Part shown: positions 1 to 8,140 of the stretch, one piece after another | Layout: each line of letters starts with the position of its first letter | Position numbering within the stretch: the first letter of the stretch is position 1 | Assembly: GCF_003667345.1 (NCBI RefSeq) | Contig: NZ_RCWF01000001.1 | Location: forward strand, 310,001-374,000 | Source: Poseidonibacter antarcticus | GTDB lineage: Bacteria; Campylobacterota; Campylobacteria; Campylobacterales; Arcobacteraceae | Direction of reading: 5' to 3' | Length of the DNA stretch: 64,000 nucleotides | Notes under the pieces: model-generated | Told to the model about the DNA's origin: nothing | The model's input: only the letters and a program-made list of their open reading frames with translations | The model's database searches: none | Position numbers and translations under genes: made by a program

Positions 1-1
1 A

Positions 2-382
2 TTAGGATTTATGGACCCAGCAAAAGATGAATTAGGTTGGAATGAGCATAATGAAGATTTTGGACAAACATTAGGTTTTTATGGTCTAGGGGAAGGTTTT
101 CATGTAGTATTACCACTATTAGGACCATCAAATTTAAGAGATATGATTGGCTTAGCTGCTGATTCATATATAAATCCATTAACAACAACTGGTTCAAGTG
201 ATATACAATATAAAATTCCTAATAATTCATTAGAGAATATAGGAATTACAACAGAAAAAACTATAAATTCAACATCACTAAGATTGGGACAATATGAAAA
301 TATAAGAAAAGATGCTTTAGATTTATATCCGTTTTTAAGAGATATTTACAACCAAGCTAGAAAAAAACAAATTGAGGAATAA
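2..382 (+). CDS. mlaA: MlaA/VacJ lipoprotein, C-terminal part (cut by window edge)
   Basis: This is the end of an outer-membrane lipoprotein of the MlaA (VacJ) family. The family removes mislaid phospholipids from the outer leaflet and passes them to periplasmic MlaC. The reading frame is open from base 2, and the residues before the first ATG (LGF, then MDPA) fit the family. The gene therefore starts left of the window and ATG 11 is internal. Visible family marks are the EDFGQTLGFYG segment and the VLPLLGPSNLRD segment. Only about 126 residues are present, so the signal peptide and lipobox cannot be checked. mlaC follows after 2 bases, which implies one operon. Confidence 0.9.
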   Translation, partial: LGFMDPAKDELGWNEHNEDFGQTLGFYGLGEGFHVVLPLLGPSNLRDMIGLAADSYINPLTTTGSSDIQYKIPNNSLENIGITTEKTINSTSLRLGQYENIRKDALDLYPFLRDIYNQARKKQIEE

Positions 383-384
383 CA

Positions 385-984
385 ATGAGATTAAAAAATA
401 TATTCAAGATATTACTATTAATTACTTTTGCAATAACATCAGCAAATGCACTAAAAAAAGACAATTTAAAAGAAGAAATGGGAAATAAAATTAATGCAAT
501 TTTACTCGTTTTAAAAGATAAAAATATACAAAAAGATCAAAAAGGTGAAAAAATTGTTGAGATTATAGATTCCGTATTTGATTATAATACAATGTCAAAA
601 ATTGCCTTAGGTAAAAAAACTTGGAAATCTATTTCAAAAGAAAAAAGAGAAGAGTTTGTAAAAGTATTTGAAAGAAAATTAAAAAATTCATATATTGGTA
701 AACTTGAATTATATACAGACCAGCAGGTAAAAATCATTGAGTTAATAACATATAAAAGAACTAGACTACAATTAGTAACTGAATTATTAGGAGAAGATGA
801 TACTTATGAGATAAACTATAATTTTTACAAGAACAGAAAAACAAATGAATGGTTTATTTATGATGTTGATTTAATAGGTGTTAGTATAATTCAAACATAT
901 AGAAAACAATTTTCTGGTTTACTAAAAGAAAAAACTTTTGATGAAATGTTAGAGACATTAAAAGAAGCAAATGAAAAAAACTAA
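385..984 (+). CDS. mlaC: MlaC-like periplasmic phospholipid-binding protein
   Basis: A 199-residue protein of the MlaC/Ttg2D family, the soluble carrier that shuttles phospholipid between MlaA and an inner-membrane partner. Residues 1-22 form a signal peptide ending ANA. The rest shows the family pattern: an early FDYNTMSKIALGKKTW segment (about 66-81), a REEFVKVFERKL segment, and a late WFIYDVDLIGVSIIQTYRKQF segment. It starts 2 bases after mlaA, and its TAA abuts the ATG of the RND gene. No MlaFED ABC genes are in the window, so the RND protein is the only visible inner-membrane partner. Confidence 0.88.
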   Translation: MRLKNIFKILLLITFAITSANALKKDNLKEEMGNKINAILLVLKDKNIQKDQKGEKIVEIIDSVFDYNTMSKIALGKKTWKSISKEKREEFVKVFERKLKNSYIGKLELYTDQQVKIIELITYKRTRLQLVTELLGEDDTYEINYNFYKNRKTNEWFIYDVDLIGVSIIQTYRKQFSGLLKEKTFDEMLETLKEANEKN

Positions 985-3483
985 ATGATAAAAAAAATAT
1001 ATGATAATATAATCTTAAAATTTCCTATTGCAGTATTACTTGTATTATTTACTAGTATTTCTGTTTTAGGATACTATGCAACAAAACTTGAAATTGATGC
1101 ATCTGCTGAAACATTACTTTTAGATAATGATAAAGATTTAAAATTTTCTCGAGAAGTAAATAAGAGATTTTATAATCCAAATTTTCTAGTTGTAACGTAT
1201 TCACCAAAAAGTGACCTACTCTCAAAAGAAAGCTTAGATGGATTGAAAAAGCTATCAGATGACCTACTAAAAGTGGAAAATATTGAGAGTATTACTTCTA
1301 TTTTAAATGTCCCTTTAGTTCAATCTCCAATTCGTCCAATTGCTGATTTAGTAAAAGGGGTTGAAACTTTAAGTACTAAAAAATATGATTTAGCTTTAGT
1401 AAAAAAAGAGCTTTTAACATCTGAACTTTATTCTAATAATTTAGTAAGTCCTGATTTTAAAACTACTGCTATGATGCTACATCTAAAAAATGACACAAAA
1501 TATTCTGAACTTTTAGATAAAAGAAATAGTTTATTAACTAAAAAAAGAGCAAATACTATTACAAATAAAGAGTTAGTGCTCTTAAATAAAACGATAATTG
1601 AGTTTAAAAATTATAGAGATATAATAAGAAAAAAAGAAGCTAATGAAATTAAGAACATTAGAACAATAATTCATAAATATGATAATCAAAACGCATCTAT
1701 TTTCCTTGGTGGGATAAATATGATAGCAAATGATATTGTAGCTTTTGTACGAAGTGATTTATTAATTTATGGTTCAACATTAGTATTTTTACTTATATTC
1801 ATTTTATGGTATATTTTTAGACATTTAAGATGGATTGTATTACCTCTTGTTATATGTCTTTTATCAGTAGTCTCAACAGCAGGAGTCTTAGGTCTATTTA
1901 ATTGGGAAGTTACTGTAATTTCTTCAAACTTTATAGCCTTACAGCTTATTATTACAATATCTATTGTTCTTCATTTAATTGTGCGATATAGAGAATTAAA
2001 TGTTAAATATAAAAATGCAAATCAGTATAAATTAGTGATAAATACTGTTCTATCTAAAATGAATCCTTCATTTTTTGCAATTATTACTACTATTACAGGT
2101 TTTATATCATTAGTTTTATCAAGCATACAACCTGTCAAAAACTTAGGTTTAATGATGAGTACAGGTATTGCAATTTCTCTTATTATTTCTTTTTTAGTAT
2201 TTCCTATTATTATGATAATGTTAAAGAAAAAAGATGAACATGAGAAAAAAATAAATTCTAGATTCTCATTAATTTCAAAAGCTTCAAATTTAGTTGAACA
2301 TAGAGGAAAATCTATTTTACTAGGTTCTTTAATTGTTATTATATTTTCCCTTTCGGGCGCTTCACAATTATTAGTTGAAAACAGTTTTATTAACTATTTT
2401 AAACAAAGTACTGACATTTATAAAGGAATGAAAGTAATTGATGAAAATTTAGGTGGGACTACACCTTTAGATGTAATTATAAAATTTAAAAATTATGAGG
2501 AAGACATAAAAACTAAAGTTTTAGATGAAAATCTCGAAGATGATGAATTTGATGATTTTGAAGATGAATATCAAGAAAGTGAAAATGATAAACAATATTG
2601 GTTTTCTCAAGATAAAATGAAGACCATTAGCAAAGTTCATAACTATTTAGATTCTTTAGAAGAAGTTGGAAAAGTTCAATCCTTAGCTTCTATTTTAAAA
2701 GTTGGAAAACTTTTAAATAATAACAAAGAATTAGATGGTATTACATTAGCACTTTTATATAAAGAACTTCCAGAACAATATAAAGATTTAATTTTAGCAC
2801 CATATATTAATATTGATTCTAATGAAGCTAGAATTACCATGAGAATAATTGATTCAAATCCTAATTTAAGAAGAAATGAATTAATTAATAAAATAAAAAA
2901 AGATTTACGTGATGTTATAGAAAATAAAGAAACAACATATCAACTATCAAACTTTATGGTTTTATACAACAATATGCTACAGTCATTATTTGATTCTCAA
3001 ATCTCAACATTAGGTTTTGTAATAATTATTCTTTTCATAATGTTTTTAATTTTATTTAGATCTATTAAAATAGCATTAATTGCACTAATTGTAAATGTTA
3101 TTCCTATTTCTTCAATTTTTGGAATTATGGGTTGGTTACATATTCCTTTAGATATTATGACTATTACAATTGCTGCAATTTCTATAGGAATTGGTGTTGA
3201 CGATACAATCCATTATATTCATAGATTTAAAGAAGAATATAAGTTTGATCATAATTATTTAGAAGCAATGAAAAGATCACATAAAAGTATTGGTTATGCT
3301 ATGTATTATACTTCATTAGTAATTATTGTAGGTTTTTCTATATTAGTTTTATCAAATCTAATTCCTACAATTTATTTTGGATTATTAACAGTTGCAGTAA
3401 TGACTATTATTTTAGCTGCTGATTTACTTCTTCTTCCAAGATTAATTATGATATTTAAACCTTTTAATAAAATAAGTAAATAG
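985..3483 (+). CDS. MMPL/RND-family inner-membrane exporter, probable lipid transporter
   Basis: An 832-residue RND-superfamily protein of the MMPL/hopanoid-exporter type. It has TM1 near residues 14-31, a first membrane block around 255-415 and a second from about 670 to 825, each following a large periplasmic domain. The second block carries GIGVDDTIHYIHRF (about 734-747), the paired-Asp proton-relay motif. The matching part of the first block (LQLIITISIVLHLIVRY) lacks it. A strongly acidic stretch lies near 513-540. It abuts mlaC with no gap, which points to phospholipid movement rather than drug export. That role is inference from the operon. The hairpin at 3475-3505 contains its stop codon. 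Confidence 0.85.
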   Translation: MIKKIYDNIILKFPIAVLLVLFTSISVLGYYATKLEIDASAETLLLDNDKDLKFSREVNKRFYNPNFLVVTYSPKSDLLSKESLDGLKKLSDDLLKVENIESITSILNVPLVQSPIRPIADLVKGVETLSTKKYDLALVKKELLTSELYSNNLVSPDFKTTAMMLHLKNDTKYSELLDKRNSLLTKKRANTITNKELVLLNKTIIEFKNYRDIIRKKEANEIKNIRTIIHKYDNQNASIFLGGINMIANDIVAFVRSDLLIYGSTLVFLLIFILWYIFRHLRWIVLPLVICLLSVVSTAGVLGLFNWEVTVISSNFIALQLIITISIVLHLIVRYRELNVKYKNANQYKLVINTVLSKMNPSFFAIITTITGFISLVLSSIQPVKNLGLMMSTGIAISLIISFLVFPIIMIMLKKKDEHEKKINSRFSLISKASNLVEHRGKSILLGSLIVIIFSLSGASQLLVENSFINYFKQSTDIYKGMKVIDENLGGTTPLDVIIKFKNYEEDIKTKVLDENLEDDEFDDFEDEYQESENDKQYWFSQDKMKTISKVHNYLDSLEEVGKVQSLASILKVGKLLNNNKELDGITLALLYKELPEQYKDLILAPYINIDSNEARITMRIIDSNPNLRRNELINKIKKDLRDVIENKETTYQLSNFMVLYNNMLQSLFDSQISTLGFVIIILFIMFLILFRSIKIALIALIVNVIPISSIFGIMGWLHIPLDIMTITIAAISIGIGVDDTIHYIHRFKEEYKFDHNYLEAMKRSHKSIGYAMYYTSLVIIVGFSILVLSNLIPTIYFGLLTVAVMTIILAADLLLLPRLIMIFKPFNKISK

Positions 3484-3505
3484 GATAGAATTCAACCTAT
3501 TTACT
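3475..3505 (+). terminator. Hairpin spanning the RND stop codon
   Basis: A perfect 10-bp inverted repeat, AGTAAATAGG at 3475-3484 and CCTATTTACT at 3496-3505, with an 11-base loop. The TAG stop lies inside the left arm. No strong T-run follows directly, so it may protect the mRNA 3' end or terminate weakly. Confidence 0.5.
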
Positions 3506-3547
3506 AATGGTTAACTTTTTATTTAAAAAAGGTTAATATAAACATTT

Positions 3548-3553
3548 TATAAT
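3548..3553 (+). promoter_or_regulatory. Putative -10 box for a leader or small RNA
   Basis: An exact TATAAT sits in the gap between the RND gene and the next gene. In Campylobacterota the -10 is the main conserved promoter element. Transcription would begin near 3560, run through a small hairpin (TTAGG and CCTAA arms near 3564-3582) and reach the terminator at 3634-3668. Confidence 0.45.
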
Positions 3554-3633
3554 ACTTTTATGAGTTAGGTTACACGGTCCTAATAAATAAAATAATTTTC
3601 GATTTGAATTCTCCTACAAATATACAAGTTAAT

Positions 3634-3668
3634 AAATAGAGTGTCTTCTCCTTTCACTCTATTTTTTT
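3634..3668 (+). terminator. Intrinsic terminator just upstream of the duplicated-domain gene
   Basis: AAATAGAGTG (3634-3643) and CACTCTATTT (3655-3664) form a perfect 10-bp stem with an 11-base loop, followed by a T-rich tail to 3668. It ends only 18 bases before the ATG at 3686. It could end a short RNA that starts near 3560, or act as an attenuator for the gene at 3686. Confidence 0.7.
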
Positions 3669-3685
3669 AAAGGCCATAAAAATTA

Positions 3686-4096
3686 ATGATTAAATTAGAT
3701 TCAACACAAACAAACTTAATTTTAACTAACCTAGATGAAAATGGTGCATTATCATGTGTAAAAGCTTTTAAAGTTGCTAAATTAATTGGGATGAAACCTA
3801 GAGATATTGCACAAATTACTCGTGAAATGAATATAAAAATCACAAATTGTGAACTCGGTGTATTTGGAAATCTTGAATTTACAGAAATAAATGATGAAAT
3901 TTATGATATGTTAAAAATGCGTAATGAAAATCCTAAAATTGAATGTAAAGTTGCATGGAAAATAGCACAAGAAAGAAATCAATCTATTAATAAAATTGGC
4001 TCTACTATTAAAAATTCAGATTTTAAAGTAACAAAATGCCAGATTGGCTGTTTTGAAGATGAAGAAAGTTATGGTTTTGTAAGAGCAAAAGACTAA
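3686..4096 (+). CDS. Unknown protein with two tandem Cys-flanked repeats
   Basis: I do not recognise this 136-residue protein. It contains two copies of a 41-residue unit, residues 21-61 and 84-124, which align without gaps. Ten positions are identical, including Cys24/87, Ala27/90, Ala31/94, Ile41/104, Cys55/118, Gly58/121 and Phe60/123. Each unit has a CxxA-xxx-A helix followed by a hydrophobic core and a TxC-xxG-xF end, which resembles a small helix-turn-helix fold. There is no signal peptide. The ATG has only a distant AAAGG upstream, and a terminator hairpin lies before it. A DNA-binding or metal-sensing role is a guess. Its end overlaps the convergent HAD gene by 4 bases. Confidence 0.7.
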   Translation: MIKLDSTQTNLILTNLDENGALSCVKAFKVAKLIGMKPRDIAQITREMNIKITNCELGVFGNLEFTEINDEIYDMLKMRNENPKIECKVAWKIAQERNQSINKIGSTIKNSDFKVTKCQIGCFEDEESYGFVRAKD

Positions 4097-4722
4097 AGAA
4101 TAGTATTTAACTCTTTTAGACTTTCTATTTTATATTTTGCTTTTGAAAAATTATGAGTTAATGTAAATTCATTTTTAACTACAACACAATCAATTCCTGC
4201 ATTAAATGCTGATGTTAAACCTCGTTGTGAATCTTCAACTACTATTGTTTCCTCTTTTAAGGCTTTAAACCTATTTAAACCAGCTAAATAAGGATCTGGA
4301 TGTGGTTTTGCTCTTTCGTAATCTTCTACACATAAAATAAACTCCATAAACTCTGTAATACCTGTATTTTTATGAATTAATTCAAAATCAACTCTTCTTG
4401 ATGTTGTAATAATTGCCATTTTATAGTTTTGTGATAATTCTTTTAATATTTCTTTTACATTTGGAATTGCAGTATTTCTAGTTTTGATTAATTCTTGGTA
4501 ATAAATATCTCTTTGAAATCTTTTCTTATCTATTACATCTTTTGTGATTCCAGCTTCAATTGCTACTTCCCAAGCAGTTCCACCTCTTGCCATAATTTTC
4601 ATATATCGCTCAAAAGTAAGTGTAATTCCTAACTCTTTTAAAGCTTTTACATTTGCTTCAAAATATAAAGGTTCAGTCTCAACTAGTACACCATCATTGT
4701 CAAATAATATGAATTTTCTCAT
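4093..4722 (-). CDS. HAD-superfamily phosphatase/phosphoglucomutase-like
   Basis: A 209-residue haloacid-dehalogenase hydrolase of the beta-phosphoglucomutase/phosphatase subgroup. Motif I is DNDG with nucleophile Asp8 and acid Asp10, motif II is TTS (106-108), motif III Lys139 lies in AKPHPDP, and motif IV is VVEDS (Glu163-Asp164). A helical cap fills residues 15-85. The substrate cannot be told from sequence; sugar phosphates or phosphoglycolate are typical. Its ATG overlaps the aminotransferase stop by 4 bases (ATGA type), so it is the last gene of the unit thioredoxin, aminotransferase, HAD. Confidence 0.85.
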   Translation of the reverse strand: MRKFILFDNDGVLVETEPLYFEANVKALKELGITLTFERYMKIMARGGTAWEVAIEAGITKDVIDKKRFQRDIYYQELIKTRNTAIPNVKEILKELSQNYKMAIITTSRRVDFELIHKNTGITEFMEFILCVEDYERAKPHPDPYLAGLNRFKALKEETIVVEDSQRGLTSAFNAGIDCVVVKNEFTLTHNFSKAKYKIESLKELNTIL

Positions 4723-5831
4723 TTACTCAAATACTCTTTTAACCTTTTAATACCCTCTTGCATATGTTTTATGTCTCTTGTATATGCAAATCTTATATAT
4801 TGATTGGTTTTATTAGAACCAAAATCAACCCCAGGTGTTGTTGCTACGTGAATATTTTCTAAAAGTTCTTTTGCAAAGGCAAAACTATCATCACTATATT
4901 TTGAAATATTTGCCCAAAGATAAAATGCGCCATCAGGTTTTGCATCAATTTGGAAAATACTACTTAATTCATCATATAAATAATCTCTACGTTCTTTAAA
5001 AGTATTTTTTATCTCGTCTAAGTACTCTTTATCAAAAGCTTCTAAGGCTGCGTATTGAGAAAGTGTTGGTGCTGAAATAAAAATATTTTGAGCAATTTTT
5101 TCAGCTTCTCTTGATAAGTTTTTAGGAACTATAATCCACCCTAACCTCATACCTGGCATACAATAATATTTTGAAAAACCATTTATAACAAAGACATCAT
5201 CACTAAACTCCAAAGCTGTATGTGCATTTTCTTCATATGTTAATCCATGATAAAGCTCATCAGAAATAAAAGATATTTTTTTATTTTTACAATAAGTGAT
5301 TATTTCTTTTAGGTTTTTCTTTGAATATAAGTTCCCTGTAGGATTTGAAGGCGAAGAAATTTGAAGGGCTTGTATATCTTGCTTTTCTAAGTGATTTACA
5401 GTTAATTCATAATTTGTTGATTTATCAATATTCATAAAACAAGGATTTATATCTAGCATATTTGCAAAGTTTTTATAACAAGGATATGAAGGATCACTTA
5501 AACCTAAACTTTGCTTATATTTTAAAGTTAATGTATAAGCTACTAAAAAAGCTCCAGAAGTCCCAGGAGTTAGTAATATTCTCGAAGGTTCAACATCTAC
5601 ATTGTAATTTTCTTTATACATTATAGATATTTTATTTCTAAGCTCTAATAAACCTAAACTTTCTGTATATGAAAATTTATCATTTTCTACTGCTTTTTGA
5701 AGTGCCTTTTTAACCTTTGGACTTGGATTTAAATCTGGTTGACCTATTTCAAAATGTATTGTATCTTCATACTTTTGTGCTTCTCGCACAATGTCCATTA
5801 CAATAAATGAACTAATGTTTTCATATCTCAA
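4719..5831 (-). CDS. PLP-dependent aminotransferase, class I/II
   Basis: A 370-residue fold-type I aminotransferase of the aspartate aminotransferase family. The PLP lysine is Lys221 in GFSKYYCMPGMRLGW. Asn163 in SNPTG and Asp191 with Tyr194 in DELYHG are the usual cofactor contacts, and the carboxylate-binding Arg lies near 356 (YIRFAYTRD). The length is normal. Substrate specificity cannot be assigned; relatives act on aspartate, aromatic amino acids or alanine. It starts 2 bases after the thioredoxin-like lipoprotein stop and overlaps the HAD gene downstream. Confidence 0.88.
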   Translation of the reverse strand: MRYENISSFIVMDIVREAQKYEDTIHFEIGQPDLNPSPKVKKALQKAVENDKFSYTESLGLLELRNKISIMYKENYNVDVEPSRILLTPGTSGAFLVAYTLTLKYKQSLGLSDPSYPCYKNFANMLDINPCFMNIDKSTNYELTVNHLEKQDIQALQISSPSNPTGNLYSKKNLKEIITYCKNKKISFISDELYHGLTYEENAHTALEFSDDVFVINGFSKYYCMPGMRLGWIIVPKNLSREAEKIAQNIFISAPTLSQYAALEAFDKEYLDEIKNTFKERRDYLYDELSSIFQIDAKPDGAFYLWANISKYSDDSFAFAKELLENIHVATTPGVDFGSNKTNQYIRFAYTRDIKHMQEGIKRLKEYLSK

Positions 5832-5833
5832 AT

Positions 5834-6421
5834 TTATTTCTTTCCTATTGCTATATCAATATATTTTTCATACTCTTCTACATCAGATTCACCTATGAAT
5901 TTTTTAATAAAAGTTCCATCTTTTGAATATAAAAATAACTCAGGAATTTTTTGAACATTACCTAATTCTTTTGCTAATTCAAAATTTTCTTCACCAAGTG
6001 TAATAGGATAAGTAATTGAATGTTTTTTTATAAATTCCAATACTTCAGATTTAGGTTTATCTTCCTCTTTTTCAAACAATACTGAAACAATTTCAAAATC
6101 ATCTTTATATTTCTCTCTTACTTCTTTTAAAACTGGAAGACCTTTAATACAAGGTGGACACCAAGTTGCAAACACATCAACTAAAACTGCTTTTTTACCT
6201 TTAAAATCTTTAAAATCTAAGCCATTTTTTGTAGTTGTAAGTTCAATAGTTTTACCATCTGTAGTAGTTAATTTAAATGTTTTAGCTTTAAATTCTTCAA
6301 TTATTGGATTATTATTTTCAGTATTTGCGATTAAACTTTCATCAATTTCTGATTTAGAATCACATCCTGTAAATAAAAAAAGTGATGTAATTAAAGTAGC
6401 AAAAAAATATTTTGTATTCAT
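5834..6421 (-). CDS. TlpA/ResA-like thioredoxin lipoprotein
   Basis: A 195-residue membrane-anchored thiol-disulfide protein. The N-terminus has a lipoprotein signal with lipobox LFTGC (Cys20). The thioredoxin domain spans about 48-190, with the catalytic motif WCPPC at Cys88 and Cys91 and a cis-proline region IPELF. WCPPC and the short alpha/beta insertion place it with TlpA/ResA reductases, which keep periplasmic cysteines reduced, for example in cytochrome c maturation. The partner is not visible here. First gene of a three-gene minus-strand unit. Confidence 0.87.
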   Translation of the reverse strand: MNTKYFFATLITSLFLFTGCDSKSEIDESLIANTENNNPIIEEFKAKTFKLTTTDGKTIELTTTKNGLDFKDFKGKKAVLVDVFATWCPPCIKGLPVLKEVREKYKDDFEIVSVLFEKEEDKPKSEVLEFIKKHSITYPITLGEENFELAKELGNVQKIPELFLYSKDGTFIKKFIGESDVEEYEKYIDIAIGKK

Positions 6422-6468
6422 GTTTATCCTATTATGTTTAGTTTTATTATTTGAGATTATAGTAAATA

Positions 6469-6500
6469 TAAGTTAATAAATCATAAATGATATTAACTTA
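6469..6500 (-). terminator. Hairpin at the stop of the small membrane protein gene
   Basis: TAAGTTAATA at 6469-6478 and TATTAACTTA at 6491-6500 form a perfect 10-bp stem around a 12-base loop. The stop codon of the gene at 6493-6786 lies within one arm. This is probable 3' end formation, and the T-run after it is weak. Confidence 0.45.
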
Positions 6501-6786
6501 AACTTGAGAGCTCTTTTAAAAGTTTTGTAGCTTCTTCTTTTTCAAAAAATAAATTCATTGATAAGTCTTGATTTATTTTTTTTAGAAGTTTAATCTTTTC
6601 TCTTGTTTGTGTCTTTTTATCATTTTCATACTTTTTTAAAAGTACTTTCATTTCATTTCTATATGACTGTATTAATTCCTCTTTTTTTACAGTAGGAGGT
6701 TTAATATTCTTTTTTTTATTAAAATTAATAAATAAAAAAATACCAAAAAATACTATGAATATTAAAATAAGTGTTAGTGTGTCCAT
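6493..6786 (-). CDS. Small membrane-anchored coiled-coil protein, unknown
   Basis: A 97-residue protein that I do not recognise. Residues 4-22 form one hydrophobic membrane segment (TLILIFIVFFGIFLFINF). It is followed by a lysine-rich stretch and a charged, probably coiled-coil helix (about 35-95). The likely topology is N-terminus in the membrane and C-terminal helix in the cytoplasm, by the positive-inside rule. It lies just downstream of a larger unknown of similar design (6828-8009), with a hairpin between them, so the two may be co-transcribed. Confidence 0.6.
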   Translation of the reverse strand: MDTLTLILIFIVFFGIFLFINFNKKKNIKPPTVKKEELIQSYRNEMKVLLKKYENDKKTQTREKIKLLKKINQDLSMNLFFEKEEATKLLKELSSLS

Positions 6787-6803
6787 TAAATTATCTTTTT
6801 TAC

Positions 6804-6825
6804 ATAAGGTGTATTAACACCTTAT
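6804..6825. terminator. Intergenic hairpin between two unknown membrane-anchored genes
   Basis: ATAAGGTGT (6804-6812) and ACACCTTAT (6817-6825) form a perfect 9-bp stem with loop ATTA. It lies 3 bases past the stop of the 6828-8009 gene. The T-rich flank is on the plus-strand side, so for the minus-strand genes it looks more like a processing or stability hairpin than a strong terminator. Confidence 0.45.
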
Positions 6826-6827
6826 AT

Positions 6828-8009
6828 TTATTTTTGTTTTGCTAATTCTTTAGCTTCTAGTGCAATTTCTTCTGCACGTTTTGCAGTTTCAAGTGCTTCT
6901 GTAATAATTGAATTTGTTTCTTCATCTTTTTCTAATCGCTCAATTCGCTCAAGAACACTTCTATAACTAATATGTCCTATTGCATTAAGAACTCTTGGTG
7001 ATTTAATAACATAATTAATAAGCTTTAAATTTCTCCAATTATCTGTAATTATACAGTTAATATGCTCTGAATAATCAGATGATATTTTTGTTTCATTTGC
7101 AACAAATGCTAAATCTAAATCAATATCTTCCGTTTTTGCAAAATATGCATAATATAAATCTTGTAAATATATAGCTGATTTAAGATTAGTAATATAATCA
7201 TAAACTCTTTGTTTTTCATCATTTTTTAACATATAAGATAGAATCACATTTGAAATTCTATTTTCTTGACTTGATAATGCTTGATTTAATTTTTCATTAC
7301 AGTTTTTATATACTTGAAGTGATTTATCCTCATCTAAAGCTCTTGTAAATTTGAATAAATCTAAATTATAAGAATAAGAAAATCTATTAATTTCTTTAAT
7401 TAAAGGATTTAAAATTACTTCTGGTTCATTTCTAGTATTTGCATAAGAAACAATACTATTTACAAATTCAACATCATTTTCATTAAAATTTGTATTTTTA
7501 CTATATTCATTGATTTCAAAAGCTAGATTATCATCTAATAAAGTTTTAGATTTCTCATCATAAAAAGATGTTAATTCATTCATTTTATATTTTTTAGAGT
7601 TTTTTGCAATAAGTGCATATTGAGAAGAAATTTGTCTATATTTATTGATTTTATCTTTGATATCAAAATCTTTTAAAAGATTTAATTCTCTTTGTAATAA
7701 ATCATTTTTTTGAGAATTAATACTATTTGCTAATTTTAGACCTCTTTTAGGTAATTCTGTTGCTAATTTTGTTAATTTCGTGTCATATTCATCAAAATCA
7801 TTTAAGTTTTGTATATTTGATACTAATTTTACAGCTGAAGATATTTTTATTGATCTTCTTATAAAAAACACAATCATTAGTACAATTACTAATACTACTA
7901 AAATTGTAGCATATACACCATTTGGATCTTGAGCATAAATTTGTGCAATATCAAAATTTACCTGTTTTGCTAAGGCAAAAAACTCACTAATTTTTTCTAG
8001 AAATGACAT
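6828..8009 (-). CDS. Membrane-anchored helical protein, unknown
   Basis: A 393-residue protein that I do not recognise. It has a short N-terminal segment, one membrane helix at about residues 33-50, and a basic RRS turn that suggests the large remainder is cytoplasmic. Residues 55-340 look all-helical, without Cys motifs or a nucleotide-binding signature. The last 40 residues are Glu/Lys/Ala-rich and probably coiled coil. It is followed by a 97-residue anchored protein. A structural or scaffold role is possible but unsupported. Confidence 0.65.
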   Translation of the reverse strand: MSFLEKISEFFALAKQVNFDIAQIYAQDPNGVYATILVVLVIVLMIVFFIRRSIKISSAVKLVSNIQNLNDFDEYDTKLTKLATELPKRGLKLANSINSQKNDLLQRELNLLKDFDIKDKINKYRQISSQYALIAKNSKKYKMNELTSFYDEKSKTLLDDNLAFEINEYSKNTNFNENDVEFVNSIVSYANTRNEPEVILNPLIKEINRFSYSYNLDLFKFTRALDEDKSLQVYKNCNEKLNQALSSQENRISNVILSYMLKNDEKQRVYDYITNLKSAIYLQDLYYAYFAKTEDIDLDLAFVANETKISSDYSEHINCIITDNWRNLKLINYVIKSPRVLNAIGHISYRSVLERIERLEKDEETNSIITEALETAKRAEEIALEAKELAKQK

Positions 8010-8084
8010 TAAAATTCCTTTTTAGTTCTACTTCATATATTTAATACATAGTATACATTATTTTTCTTAATATTTTATCTATAT

Positions 8085-8118
8085 AAAATAGGTATAAGTT
8101 CTAATTTATACCTATTTT
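8085..8118 (-). terminator. Terminator hairpin after the DsbA-like gene
   Basis: AAAATAGGTATAA (8085-8097) and TTATACCTATTTT (8106-8118) form a perfect 13-bp stem with an 8-base loop, 22 bases past the stop of the DsbA-like gene at 8141. Confidence 0.65.
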
Positions 8119-8140
8119 AAAAATCTGCTACAAAATTAAA

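Noticed and set aside
4093-4096. The 4-base convergent overlap, considered as a frameshift or fusion
   Set aside because: Both genes have complete domains and normal ends; convergent overlaps are common in compact genomes.
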